Shown in pieces: positions 16,954 through 25,217 of a stretch of DNA of 54,375 nt. Made by a program: the position numbers and the translations under genes. The notes under the pieces are model-generated. The model had not been told where the DNA came from. It worked only from the letters and a program-made list of their open reading frames with translations, and did no database searches. Positions within the stretch are counted from its first letter, which is position 1; every line of letters begins with the position of its first letter. The DNA comes from JBBQDZ01 sp038237515 (GTDB lineage Bacteria > Actinomycetota > Thermoleophilia > Gaiellales > Gaiellaceae), in assembly GCA_038237515.1 (NCBI GenBank), contig JBBRYP010000023.1:1-54375 (forward strand). Direction: 5' to 3'.

Positions 16954-17555
16954 TCGGGAGTCTCGCGAATACGAGCCGAAGGTGCAACCTCCCCATCCGA
17001 ACGGATCTTCGGATCGTCGTCATCGGCGAGATCCTCACGCAGAAGCCCGAAGAGGATGCCGTCGACCCACTCGCCGTGTCGCAGGTACGCCTTGCGCTTG
17101 ACGCCCTCGCGCACGAAGCCGACCCGCTCGGCGTGCCTGATGGCGCGGTCGTTGAACCCGTAGCACTCGAGCTGGAGCCGGTGGAACCCGAGCTCGAGGA
17201 GCAGGTGCCGCTGGAGAAGCCGTGCACCCTCATCGGCGAGCCCGCGCCCGCGGAACGCCGGATGCACCGCGAGCCCTCCGAGCTGGGCGATCCGGCTCAG
17301 CCTGTGCACGAGCTCGAACTGCATCACGCCCGCCCGCCGGGTCCCCTCGAGGTCGACCTCGAGGACGAAGCACCCGGCGTCGTCGGGGAACGCGAGCGCG
17401 CGCTCGATCTGCTCGCCGATCCCGCGACGATCGCGCGGCCGCGAGAGGGCGAGAAACGGCTCGACCTCGCGGTCGCCCAGAAGCTCGACGAGGAAGTCGA
17501 GATCGTCCGCGTTCGCGCGTCGCAGTCGAAATCCGTTTCCGTCGAGGCTCTTCAC
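16950..17555 (-). CDS. GNAT family N-acetyltransferase
   Basis: A 201-residue acetyltransferase of the RimJ/RimL-like branch. 'FRLRRANADDLDFLVELLGDREVEPFL' opens the fold. 'IAQLGGLAVHPAFRGRGLADEGARLLQRHLL' contains the acetyl-CoA pyrophosphate loop (RGRGLA), and 'LECYGFNDRAIRHAERVGFVREGV' is motif B. I chose GTG 17555; the frame is open further upstream to 17768 but that part antisense-overlaps the neighbouring gene. The last ~20 residues ('DDDDPKIRSDGEVAPSARIRETPE') are a polar tail. The acceptor substrate cannot be deduced. It is divergent from the membrane protein at 17590 with a 34-base gap. Confidence 0.85.
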   Translation of the reverse strand: MKSLDGNGFRLRRANADDLDFLVELLGDREVEPFLALSRPRDRRGIGEQIERALAFPDDAGCFVLEVDLEGTRRAGVMQFELVHRLSRIAQLGGLAVHPAFRGRGLADEGARLLQRHLLLELGFHRLQLECYGFNDRAIRHAERVGFVREGVKRKAYLRHGEWVDGILFGLLREDLADDDDPKIRSDGEVAPSARIRETPE

Positions 17556-17589
17556 GGAAAGAGTCTCGCAAGGCGAACGAGGGAGCACG

Positions 17590-18282
17590 TTGTCGGAACG
17601 AATCGAAGAACCGGTTCTGGACCGCGCCGAGTCGGAGGGCGAGGATCGCGCGGTTGCCATCCTGCTCACGCTCGCCGCCGTCGTCGGGATCGTCCTCGGC
17701 GGCCGCGCGTCACTCGTTCGCTCGAGTGCGACCGACGACTGGCAGCAGGCGCTGCGGGAGGAGATCAAGACCGCCGCCGCCCGCGTGGAGGACGTTCGCT
17801 ACGTCTACACCTCCGAGGCGCCGGTCGCTTTCCAGTTCGACGAGGCGACGATCCGCGCCGAGGAGGCACGGCGAGCTGCGGGGCGATCGACCGGAACCAC
17901 GCGCCGAGTGCTGCTCGTGGAGGCGAAGACGCTCTCGCTCTACGCGAAGAACCTCGCTGAGGGCATCCAGAAGGGGCTCGCGACCGGCCGCTACCGGACT
18001 CCGAAGGGAGGGTTCGACGCAGCGCGTCGACTTGCCGATCAGCGGCGCCGTTTCCCCGATCTGCTCCGCATCGACCCGAACCGGGCCGAGCACCGGGGGG
18101 ACCGGCTGAGCCGGCACGCGGCGCTCGAGATCGCCGCCACGATCCCGGCGGGGGTCGCGTTCCTGCTCGGTGCCTTGGCCGAGGCGTTCCGGCGGCGCCG
18201 GCGGCCGCTCCTGCTCGCCGGCTTCGCGGCGGTCGCGAGCGCAGTCGTGCTCGGCGTCCTCGTCGAGGCGGCGTTCGCGTGA
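17590..18282 (+). CDS. Uncharacterised membrane protein, first of a coupled pair
   Basis: A 230-residue protein that I do not recognise. It has one membrane helix near the N-terminus ('AVAILLTLAAVVGIVLGG', ~22-40), a soluble middle of about 130 residues rich in Arg, Ala and Glu, and two C-terminal helices ('LEIAATIPAGVAFLLGALAEAF' and 'LLLAGFAAVASAVVLGVLVEAAFA'). The TTG start is preceded by GAGGGAG at good spacing. Its stop overlaps the start of the next gene (GTGA). The similar layout of the next protein suggests a two-subunit membrane complex (inference). Confidence 0.7.
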   Translation: MSERIEEPVLDRAESEGEDRAVAILLTLAAVVGIVLGGRASLVRSSATDDWQQALREEIKTAAARVEDVRYVYTSEAPVAFQFDEATIRAEEARRAAGRSTGTTRRVLLVEAKTLSLYAKNLAEGIQKGLATGRYRTPKGGFDAARRLADQRRRFPDLLRIDPNRAEHRGDRLSRHAALEIAATIPAGVAFLLGALAEAFRRRRRPLLLAGFAAVASAVVLGVLVEAAFA

Positions 18283-18923
18283 CGGATCGGACGAGCTTCG
18301 AGAAAGCGCTCGCGGTGCTCGTCGGGTTGACCGCGCTCGTCGCCTCCCTCCTCGCGACACTCGAGCTCGACGCGGGGCGCAAGGGCGATCAGGCCGCGCT
18401 CCTCGGAGCGCGCCTGCCCGTGCAGATCTTCCAGGGGATCGCGGCGAGCCAGCTGCGGGGCGACTTCCACCTGAACACCCAACGCGAGGCCGGCGCCACG
18501 GGCCTCCAGGGGCTCGCGCGTCTGCTCTCGTCGTTCCGCGAACACGGCGCGCTCGACTTCGAGGATCCGCTCGGCCGCTCCCAGTTCGCAGCCTCCAAGC
18601 GTCTGCGAGCGGCGGCGCTCGAGATGGCGGCGATTCCGCCGGCCTCGCGCGGCGTCGACCCCGTCACGACGCGGGCGATCCTCGCCACCACGAAGGAGCT
18701 CGCCGCCCAGGTTCGCGTCCAGGGACAGGTGATCGATCGCGCAAACGCCTACTCGAGCCGGGACGGTAAGGCGGTGTTCGCCCTCTCGCTCGTTGCGATC
18801 GCGGCGGCCCTGCTCGGGCTCGCGGCCGTCTTCAAGGCGGGACCCGGCGGACACATCGCGCTCGGCGCCGGCGGAGTCGCGCTCGCGCTCTCCGCCGCGT
18901 GGGGCTTGCTCGCCCTCTTCTAG
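18279..18923 (+). CDS. Uncharacterised membrane protein, second of a coupled pair
   Basis: A 214-residue protein with the same topology as its upstream partner: one N-terminal helix ('ALAVLVGLTALVASLLATLEL'), a soluble segment of about 130 residues ('QAALLGARLPVQIFQGIAASQL...'), then two C-terminal helices ('AVFALSLVAIAAALLGLAAVF' and 'IALGAGGVALALSAAWGLLALF'). The GTG start overlaps the previous stop by four bases. I recognise no family signature. The following 108 bases lead to purL with no obvious terminator. Confidence 0.7.
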   Translation: MTDRTSFEKALAVLVGLTALVASLLATLELDAGRKGDQAALLGARLPVQIFQGIAASQLRGDFHLNTQREAGATGLQGLARLLSSFREHGALDFEDPLGRSQFAASKRLRAAALEMAAIPPASRGVDPVTTRAILATTKELAAQVRVQGQVIDRANAYSSRDGKAVFALSLVAIAAALLGLAAVFKAGPGGHIALGAGGVALALSAAWGLLALF

Positions 18924-19031
18924 CGGCCTGCCCGTCTCTCCGCGTCGATCGGCCGGAGCCGAGGGCACACCGCCGAGGATCAGCACCAGGCCGATCATCT
19001 CGACGTCCGGCGCCGCCGCCACGATGCTTTT

Positions 19032-21023
19032 CTGAGCGTCGTTGCGGAACAGCCGCTCCACCGCTCGCTCGGCCTGACCGACGGCGAGCTCGACCGGATC
19101 CACGAGCTGCTCGAGCGGGACCCGAACCACTTCGAGCTGGCGGTCTTCTCCCTGCTCTGGTCGGAGCACTGCGGGTACAAGCACTCCGCGTCCCTGCTCC
19201 ACCGGTTGCCCAGTACCGGGCCACGCGTGCTCCAGGGGCCGGGAGAGAATGCGGGCGTCATCGATCTCGGCGAGGGCGAGGCCGTCGCCTTCAAGGTCGA
19301 GAGTCACAACCACCCGTCCGCCGTCGAGCCGTTCCAGGGAGCGGCCACCGGGGTGGGCGGAATCCTGCGCGACGTGATCGCGATGGGAGCGCGTCCGATC
19401 GCGCTGCTCGACGGCCTGCGCTTCGGCGATCCCGGCTGGAAGTTCCGGCAGGCGGTCGCGGGGATCGGCCGCTACGGAAACTGCGTCGGCGTCCCGACCG
19501 TCGGCGGCGAGGTCGTCTTCGACCCGGCCTACGGCGACAACTGCCTCGTGAACGCGATGTGCGTCGGTCTCCTGCCGTCTGAGCGGGTGACGCGGGCGCG
19601 GGCGCGCCGCGCGGGCGACACCATCGTCCTGTACGGCGCGACGACCGGGCGCGACGGGATCGGCGGAGCGAGCGTGCTCGCGAGCCAGGAGCTCGGCGAG
19701 GCGGCTGCCGACAAACGGCCGTCGGTGCAGGTCGGTGATCCGTTCACCGGCAAGAAGCTGATCGAGGCGAGCCTCGAGCTCGTCGAGCGTGGCCTCGTCC
19801 GGTCGCTCCAGGACTGCGGCGCTGCGGGACTCGCCTCGGCGCTCTCCGAGATGGCCGGCGAAGGCGTCGGCGTGGACGTGCACCTCGACCGGGTCCCGCT
19901 CCGGGAGCCCGGCCTCGAGCCGTGGGAGATCATGATCTCGGAGAGCCAGGAGCGAATGGTCGCCGTCGTCTCCGCCGAGGCGCTCGCCGAGGTCGAGGCC
20001 GTCTGCGCGCGTTGGGAGCTCGAGTTCGCGTCCATCGGAGACGTGACCGGCTCCGGCGCCCTCCGCGCCTTCCATGCCGGCACGCTCCGCGGCGACATCC
20101 CAGCCGCCTTCCTGACGGACGGCTGCCCGCGGTACCTCGTCGACCGCCGCCCGGGCACGGTCGAGCGGCGGCCGCAACCGCGCCGCCCGCTCCTCGAGCA
20201 GCTTGCCCGTCGCCGGCACTCGAGCCGCCGGTTCGTCTACGAGCAGTACGACCAGCTCGTCGGCTCGCGCACTGTTCGCCGGCCGGGCCTCGACGCAGCC
20301 GTCCTTCGGCTCCGGCCGTCCTTCCGGGGACTCGCCGTCTCGCTCGATGGGCCATCTCCGGACGAGTGCGATCCGCGGCGCGCAGGCTCCGCCGCCGTGC
20401 TCGAGGCAGCGCGGAACGTCGCCTGCGCCGGCGGCGAGCCGCTCGGGCTGACGGACTGCCTCAATTTCGGCAATCCCGAGAGAGAGGAGATCGCCTGGGA
20501 GATCGCGGAGGCGATCGAGGGAATGGCGCAGGCGGCCGAGGCGCTCGGCATTCCGATCGTCTCCGGCAACGTCTCGCTCTACAACGAGACCGCCGGCCGT
20601 CCGATCCCGGCGACGCCCGTCGTGGGCTGCGTCGGCCTCGTCGCCGACTTCCGGCGCATACCCGGCAGCTGGCGCGAAGGCGATCTCGTCCTCCTCGCGC
20701 AGGCTCCGGGCGAGGAGCCCGCAGACGAGGCGAGTCTCGTCTGCTTCCTGTGGCGGTCGGCTCCGTTGCTGAGCCTCGCCCACGACGTGAGCGATGGCGG
20801 CCTCGAGGTGGCGCTCACGGAGGCGGCCCTTTGGAGCGGGCGCGGCGCGGTCCTGCAACTACCACAGTGTCGACTGGATGCCGGCGCCGCCGTGATCGCG
20901 TGCGCGGCGGAGGATGCTGAGAGGCTCGAGGGCGTAGCGCTGCGGCCGCTCGGAACGGTCGGTGGGGAGGTTCTGCTCGACCACCCCCTCGACGAGCTTC
21001 GTGCGGTCTGGGAGATCGAGTAA
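19032..21023 (+). CDS. purL: Phosphoribosylformylglycinamidine synthase II, short form, start uncertain
   Basis: About 663 residues, well short of the usual ~740. It makes FGAM from FGAR, ATP and glutamine-derived ammonia. 'FSLLWSEHCGYKHS' (catalytic His), 'VAFKVESHNHPSAVEPFQGAATGVGGILRDVIAMGARPIALLDGLRFG', 'GGASVLASQELGE', 'SQERMVAVV' and 'LTDCLNFGNPE' identify it. In frame there is no ATG, GTG or TTG before TTG 19206, which would remove the SEHC motif. The natural N-terminus '.SVVAEQPLHRSLGL' begins at a CTG (19032). An out-of-frame ATG at 19024 runs into a TGA, so either CTG is used or a base is missing. The segment before 'LAHDVSDGGLEVALTEA' is also shortened. Confidence 0.88.
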   Translation: MSVVAEQPLHRSLGLTDGELDRIHELLERDPNHFELAVFSLLWSEHCGYKHSASLLHRLPSTGPRVLQGPGENAGVIDLGEGEAVAFKVESHNHPSAVEPFQGAATGVGGILRDVIAMGARPIALLDGLRFGDPGWKFRQAVAGIGRYGNCVGVPTVGGEVVFDPAYGDNCLVNAMCVGLLPSERVTRARARRAGDTIVLYGATTGRDGIGGASVLASQELGEAAADKRPSVQVGDPFTGKKLIEASLELVERGLVRSLQDCGAAGLASALSEMAGEGVGVDVHLDRVPLREPGLEPWEIMISESQERMVAVVSAEALAEVEAVCARWELEFASIGDVTGSGALRAFHAGTLRGDIPAAFLTDGCPRYLVDRRPGTVERRPQPRRPLLEQLARRRHSSRRFVYEQYDQLVGSRTVRRPGLDAAVLRLRPSFRGLAVSLDGPSPDECDPRRAGSAAVLEAARNVACAGGEPLGLTDCLNFGNPEREEIAWEIAEAIEGMAQAAEALGIPIVSGNVSLYNETAGRPIPATPVVGCVGLVADFRRIPGSWREGDLVLLAQAPGEEPADEASLVCFLWRSAPLLSLAHDVSDGGLEVALTEAALWSGRGAVLQLPQCRLDAGAAVIACAAEDAERLEGVALRPLGTVGGEVLLDHPLDELRAVWEIE

Positions 21024-21026
21024 CCC

Positions 21027-22412
21027 GTGTGCGGCGTGTTCGGGATCCGCGCACCGGGTCGGGACGTGGCCCGCGTCACGCATTTCGCCCTGCACGCGCT
21101 CCAGCATCGCGGCCAGGAGTCCGCGGGGATCGCCGTCGCGGACGCAGGACGGCTGACGGTGCTGCGGGACATGGGGCTCGTCGCCCAGGTGTTCAGCGAG
21201 CAGAAGCTGCGAGGGCTGCGCGGCCAGCTCGCCATAGGACATACGCGCTACTCGACGACCGGCTCGGCGCACTGGTCGAACGCTCAGCCGCTCGTCCAGC
21301 ACGGGCGCGCGCGAACCGTCGCCCTCGGCCACAACGGAAACCTGACGAACGCGGCCGAGCTGCGAGGCGAGCTGGAGGCGGAGGGCGTGCGGCTTGGTTC
21401 CTCCTCCGACACCGAGGTGATCGCCGCACTCGTCGCGCACGACCCCGCTCCGCTCGCCGACGCCGTGGCGAACGCGATGCGGCGCCTCGAGGGCGCCTAC
21501 TCGGTCACGGCGCTCGCGGAGGGCAAGCTCTTGGCCTTCCGCGATCCGCACGGGTTTCGCCCGCTCTGCCTCGGGCGCCTGGACGACGACCTGGTCGTCA
21601 CCTCCGAGACCTGCGCCCTCGACCTGCTCGGGGCGAGCTACGAGCGGGAGGTCGAGCCGGGGGAGCTCATCGTGATCTCGGAGAAGGGGCTCGTCTCGCG
21701 GCAGGCGGTGAGCCCGCGGGGCTCAGGGGCCCTCTGCATCTTCGAGTTCTTCTACCTCGCCCGGCCGGACACGCGGCTGCAGGGCGTCGAGGTGCATGCG
21801 GCGCGGGTGCGCATGGGCGAGCGCCTCGCGATCGAGGCCCCCGCCGAGGCCGACCTCGTGCTCCCGATCCCGGACTCGGGTACCCCCGCCGCCATCGGCT
21901 TCTCGCGCGCGTCCGGTATACCGTTCAGCGAAGGTCTGATCAAGAACCGCTACGTCGGCCGCACGTTCATCGAGCCCGACCAGGGCCTGCGCCAGCAGGG
22001 AATCAAGCTGAAGTTCAACCCGCTAGGGGAGGTCGCCGGGCAGCGCGTGGTCGTCGTCGACGACTCGATCGTGCGCGGCAACACGACCCGCCAACTCGTC
22101 GGGATGCTCTTCGGCGCCGGGGCCGGAGAGGTGCACGTCCGGATCTCCTCGCCACCCGTGATCGGGCCCTGCTTCTACGGGATCGACCTGGCGGGCGAGG
22201 ACGAGCTCATCGCGGCCGGCCAAACGGTGGAGGAGGTGCGCCGACACATCGGAGCGACCTCGCTCGCCTACCTGTCGCTCGCGGGGCTGCAGGCGGCGAC
22301 GATGCGGCCCGAGTCGGAGCACTGCCGCGCCTGCCTCACGCGCGACTACCCGACCCGAGTCCCGGAGGAGCTACGGGCGGAGAAGTCGCGGTTCGAGCCG
22401 GCGCGCGCGTAG
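21027..22412 (+). CDS. purF: Amidophosphoribosyltransferase
   Basis: A 461-residue enzyme catalysing the first committed step of purine synthesis: PRPP plus glutamine gives phosphoribosylamine. It begins 'MCGVFGIRAPG', so removal of Met exposes Cys2, the N-terminal nucleophile of the glutaminase domain. 'LQHRGQESAGIAVAD' and 'IGHTRYSTTGSAHWSNAQP' are class-II glutaminase motifs. The PRPP-binding loop is 'VVVVDDSIVRGNTTRQLV' (~residues 347-364). The GTG start is three bases after the purL stop, so the two are co-transcribed. The gene ends 53 bases before foldback copy C. Confidence 0.96.
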   Translation: MCGVFGIRAPGRDVARVTHFALHALQHRGQESAGIAVADAGRLTVLRDMGLVAQVFSEQKLRGLRGQLAIGHTRYSTTGSAHWSNAQPLVQHGRARTVALGHNGNLTNAAELRGELEAEGVRLGSSSDTEVIAALVAHDPAPLADAVANAMRRLEGAYSVTALAEGKLLAFRDPHGFRPLCLGRLDDDLVVTSETCALDLLGASYEREVEPGELIVISEKGLVSRQAVSPRGSGALCIFEFFYLARPDTRLQGVEVHAARVRMGERLAIEAPAEADLVLPIPDSGTPAAIGFSRASGIPFSEGLIKNRYVGRTFIEPDQGLRQQGIKLKFNPLGEVAGQRVVVVDDSIVRGNTTRQLVGMLFGAGAGEVHVRISSPPVIGPCFYGIDLAGEDELIAAGQTVEEVRRHIGATSLAYLSLAGLQAATMRPESEHCRACLTRDYPTRVPEELRAEKSRFEPARA

Positions 22413-22461
22413 CAGGAGCGCACGCGCGCGCCAGGCCCGAGTGCCTGCGCCAAGGGCCTAA

Positions 22462-22629
22462 CTAAGGGCCTGTCCAAAAAGTGAACCAGGGCGCCTGACA
22501 GACGTCACGCGCCTCGATGCGGCGTCCTCGGTCGCGCAGATATGCATGCATATCTACGCTCCCTGCGTCCTTGCCTCGAAACGCGTGCCGCGTGTCATCC
22601 ACCCTGGCCACTTTCCGGACAGGCCCTAG
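22462..22629 (+). mobile_element. Foldback MITE-like element, copy C (element 22466-22625)
   Basis: 160 bp, same orientation as copy A and differing from it at about seven positions, including one lost G in the right terminus. The left flank is CTAA (22462-22465) and the right flank CTAG (22626-22629), an imperfect duplication. The central dyad is the perfect palindrome AGATATGCATGCATATCT. The right flank supplies the TAG stop of the minus-strand small membrane protein. Confidence 0.85.
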
Positions 22630-22898
22630 TGCTCGAGGACGCGGCTCGCCTTCGCGATCCCCCGGCTGATCAGGTAGCCGACGGTAACCGCCGCCGTCAG
22701 GCTCACGAAGGTCGCGGCGTTGACCACCTTGCTCGCCAGGGTGAAGATGGCGAACACGATCTCGACGAGGAGGAAGACGACGAGCTCGGGATTCAGCGGC
22801 AGCGACACGCCGGCAAGGGGGTTGTTCCCCGCCCCGCCCTGGTAGCCGTAGCCTCGGCTCGGCTGCTCGGGGGGCGGCGCGGAGGGTGTGGTCGACAT
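22626..22898 (-). CDS. Small membrane protein of unknown function
   Basis: A 90-residue protein with a Pro/Gln/Gly-rich N-terminus ('SAPPPEQPSRGYGYQGGAG') and two hydrophobic segments ('ELVVFLLVEIVFAIFTLA' and 'NAATFVSLTAAVTVGYLIS'). It ends 'GIAKASRVLEH', with a TAG stop inside the CTAG flank of foldback copy C. The ATG has GAAAGGAG about six bases upstream (minus strand). No specific family is recognised. Confidence 0.65.
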   Translation of the reverse strand: MSTTPSAPPPEQPSRGYGYQGGAGNNPLAGVSLPLNPELVVFLLVEIVFAIFTLASKVVNAATFVSLTAAVTVGYLISRGIAKASRVLEH

Positions 22899-22912
22899 CC
22901 GTGCTCCTTTCT

Positions 22913-23040
22913 TTACGCGGCTTGTCCGGGGACGTGCACGATCTCCAGCTTAATGCCATTGGGGTTGTAAAAGAACACCGCGTAGTAGCTGCGCGCGGCC
23001 GAGGACACGAAGAAAATCCACGTGGTTGATGCCGGTCGAG
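22913..23040 (-). pseudogene. Remnant of a VOC (glyoxalase-like) family gene
   Basis: The minus strand encodes 'SYYAVFFYNPNGIKLEIVHVPGQAA' followed by TAA. This matches the C-terminal '(G)YYAVFFYDPDGIKLEIVH' signature of vicinal-oxygen-chelate proteins. About 30 bases upstream, in another frame, is 'TGINHVDF', typical of the N-terminal VOC beta strand. The ~80 intervening residues are gone, so this is a deleted and frameshifted remnant. It lies beside an intact VOC-like gene on the other strand. Confidence 0.6.
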
Positions 23041-23117
23041 CGCATGGCTCGAGGCGTAGCTTCCGCCCGCGCTCCCGAGTTCCTGGGGCGAGCCGTCTAG
23101 AATCGGCGGCCGTCGGC

Positions 23118-23729
23118 GTGCGGCTCTTCCACTACCACCTCGTTGCAAGCGACGCGCGTCAGGTGGAGGAGCGCTACCTCGGAAAGCTCGCGTTCAGCCT
23201 CGTCGCGCGGTACGGCTACGTCGGCGAGGAGCCGGTCGCCTTCGAGCCGGGCACGGGCTGGGAGGAGCTCGACCGGCGCGGCTTCCGGCTACGCCTGGTC
23301 GAGCTCCAGCGGGGCGCGGTCAACGTCGTCGTTCAGCCCGGGCGGTGGGCGCTGCCGCGGGTCGATCACGTCGGGATCGGCTTGGACGACGCGGGCTTCC
23401 GGCAGGTGCTCGGCCGCGCCACCCTGCTTGGTCGACGCGTGCACGAGCACGGCGGCCGGCGAACATTCGTCTCCACCGACGAGGGCTACCGCCTCGAGAT
23501 CCACCCTCCGCGGGACTGGCTCGAGGAGCTGTTCGCGGCGGGGGACGAGCTGCGGCTTCGCGAGCTCCACCTGCGCACGGACGCGCCGGACCGCAAGGCG
23601 CGCGCGCTCGCCGAGCTGCTCGGCACCGATCCGGAGGGGGCTGACGTCGAGCTCGAAGGCGGGCTCGTACGTTTCCTTCCGGGTGGACCTTCGGGCCGCC
23701 CGGAGCTCGAGGCGGAGCTGTTCGCGTAG
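23118..23729 (+). CDS. VOC-superfamily-like protein
   Basis: A 203-residue protein: 'MRLFHYHLVASDARQVEERYLGKLAFSLVARYG' at the N-terminus, 'LPRVDHVGIGLDDAGFRQVLGRATLLGRRVHEHGGRRTFVSTDEGYRLEIHPP' (residues ~75-130) in the middle. The two halves show the beta-alpha-beta-beta-beta pattern and terminal 'YRLEIHPP' strand of vicinal-oxygen-chelate folds. Metal-binding His/Glu positions are plausible but I cannot assign a reaction. I chose GTG 23118, at the first strand, over the longer open frame from 23022. It sits 37 bases before purM, in the interrupted purine cluster. Confidence 0.7.
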   Translation: MRLFHYHLVASDARQVEERYLGKLAFSLVARYGYVGEEPVAFEPGTGWEELDRRGFRLRLVELQRGAVNVVVQPGRWALPRVDHVGIGLDDAGFRQVLGRATLLGRRVHEHGGRRTFVSTDEGYRLEIHPPRDWLEELFAAGDELRLRELHLRTDAPDRKARALAELLGTDPEGADVELEGGLVRFLPGGPSGRPELEAELFA

Positions 23730-23766
23730 TCCTACTCCGTCGGGTCAGGGCCATAGACTCGTGGCG

Positions 23767-24678
23767 ATGACCCCGCGGGGGCTGACGTATTCGGCGGCGG
23801 GTGTCTCGCTGACGACGGCGGGGGCGATCGTCGAGCGTCTTCGCACAGCGGTCGCGTCGACTCGAACCCCTGCCGTCGCGTCGGGCTTCGGCGGCTTTGC
23901 CGGGCTCTACGCCCTCGACGAGCAACGGCTGCTCGCCGCCTCGACCGACGGCGTCGGCTCGAAGCTCGTGCTGGCACGGAAGGCCGGACGGCTCCGGGAT
24001 GCAGGAGCGGACCTGGCGGCGCACTGCATCAACGACGTCCTGACGACTGGTGCCGAGCCCCTCTTCCTGCTCGACTACGTCGCCGCCGACCGGATCGACC
24101 CGGAGCTCGTTGCGGAGCTGGTCGAGGGTGCCGCCGCCGTCTGCCGGGAAGCGGCGTGCGCGCTCCTCGGCGGCGAGACGGCCGAGCTGCCGGGGATCTA
24201 CCGCCCGGGCGAGCTCGACTTCGCCGGCACGTGCGTCGGCCTCGTCGAGCGCTCGCGCCTGATCGACGGCAGCCATGTCGGCGCCGGCGATCTCGTCGTC
24301 GGCTTCCCGTCGGCCGGCGTCCACGCGAACGGCTTCTCGCTCGTTCGTCGCGTCCTCGAGACCGAGCCCTACGACGGCGACGACCTCCTCGCGCCGACAC
24401 GCCTGTACCTCGAGGACGTCCGCCGTCTACGCCACCGCGCCAGGGCACTCGCCCACGTGACCGGCGGCGGCATCGCCGGCAACCTGGCCCGCGTCGTCCC
24501 CGAGGGTCTCGAGGCGAGCCTCGACTGGGGCGCCTGGGAGCGGCCGCCCGTCTTCGCGTGGCTCGCCCGCCACGTCGCGGAGGACGAGCTTCGACGCGTC
24601 TTCAACCTCGGCATCGGCTACTGCGCGGTCGTCGAGGAGGCCCGCCCCGGCGAGCTCGTGATCGGCGTGATCCGGTGA
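23767..24678 (+). CDS. purM: Phosphoribosylformylglycinamidine cyclo-ligase (AIR synthase)
   Basis: A 303-residue enzyme converting FGAM to AIR with ATP. 'LLAASTDGVGSKLVLARKAGR' is the dimer-interface nucleotide motif, 'DLAAHCINDVLTTGAEPLFLLDYVAAD' the catalytic region, and 'ALLGGETAELPGIY' and 'HVTGGGIAGNLARV' the AIRS C-domain motifs. It is shorter than the usual ~345 residues, mainly at the termini. ATG 23767 is chosen; a GTG six bases upstream is possible. Its stop overlaps the purN start (GTGA), so purM-purN-purH form one coupled unit. Confidence 0.95.
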   Translation: MTPRGLTYSAAGVSLTTAGAIVERLRTAVASTRTPAVASGFGGFAGLYALDEQRLLAASTDGVGSKLVLARKAGRLRDAGADLAAHCINDVLTTGAEPLFLLDYVAADRIDPELVAELVEGAAAVCREAACALLGGETAELPGIYRPGELDFAGTCVGLVERSRLIDGSHVGAGDLVVGFPSAGVHANGFSLVRRVLETEPYDGDDLLAPTRLYLEDVRRLRHRARALAHVTGGGIAGNLARVVPEGLEASLDWGAWERPPVFAWLARHVAEDELRRVFNLGIGYCAVVEEARPGELVIGVIR

Positions 24679-25217
24679 TCGGGGTGCTCGTCAGCGGCGA
24701 GGGCACGAACCTCCAGGCACTGATCGACTCGGCCCTGCCCCTCCTGTGCGTCGCTTCGAATCGTCCCGGGGCCGGCGCGCTCCGGCGCGCGGAGGCTGCG
24801 GGCATCCCGACGGCTATCTTCGATGCAGGCGACTACGGGAGCCGCGAGGCTCGAGACGGGGCGCTCGCGGCCTGGCTCGAGCACCGCGGAGTCGAGCTCG
24901 TCGTGTGCGCCGGCTACATGCACCTGCTGCGCGCGCCGTTCTTCGAGCGCTATGCCGGCCGGATCGTGAACACCCACCCGGCGCCACTCCCCGCCTTCCC
25001 GGGACGGCGGCCGATCGAGGACGTGCTCGCTTCGGAGGTTCGCGAGACCGCGGCCACGGTGCACTGGGTCGACGAGGGCATCGACACCGGAGCGGTGATC
25101 GCCTCCGAGCCAGTGCCCGTTCGCGAGGACGACACGGTGGCGACGCTGCGCGCCCGAGTGCAGGCCGCCGAGCACCGGCTGCTCCCCCGCGTGCTCGGCG
25201 AGCTGTGCGGGCGCTGA
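24675..25217 (+). CDS. purN: Phosphoribosylglycinamide formyltransferase
   Basis: A 180-residue folate-dependent enzyme that formylates GAR. 'GVLVSGEGTNLQALIDS' is the substrate phosphate loop. 'IVNTHPAPLPAFPG' holds the catalytic Asn and His, and 'TVHWVDEGIDTGAVI' the catalytic Asp. About 10-15 residues after the N-terminal helix are missing relative to E. coli PurN ('IDS-ALPLLCVASNRPGAGAL'). The GTG start overlaps the purM stop by four bases, and its 3' end overlaps purH by 13 bases. Confidence 0.94.
   Translation: MIGVLVSGEGTNLQALIDSALPLLCVASNRPGAGALRRAEAAGIPTAIFDAGDYGSREARDGALAAWLEHRGVELVVCAGYMHLLRAPFFERYAGRIVNTHPAPLPAFPGRRPIEDVLASEVRETAATVHWVDEGIDTGAVIASEPVPVREDDTVATLRARVQAAEHRLLPRVLGELCGR

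Noticed and set aside
18039..20858. 939-residue ORF on the minus strand
   Set aside because: It is antisense to the membrane pair and purL. It is rich in Arg, Glu and Asp with no family motifs, an artefact of GC-rich codon use.
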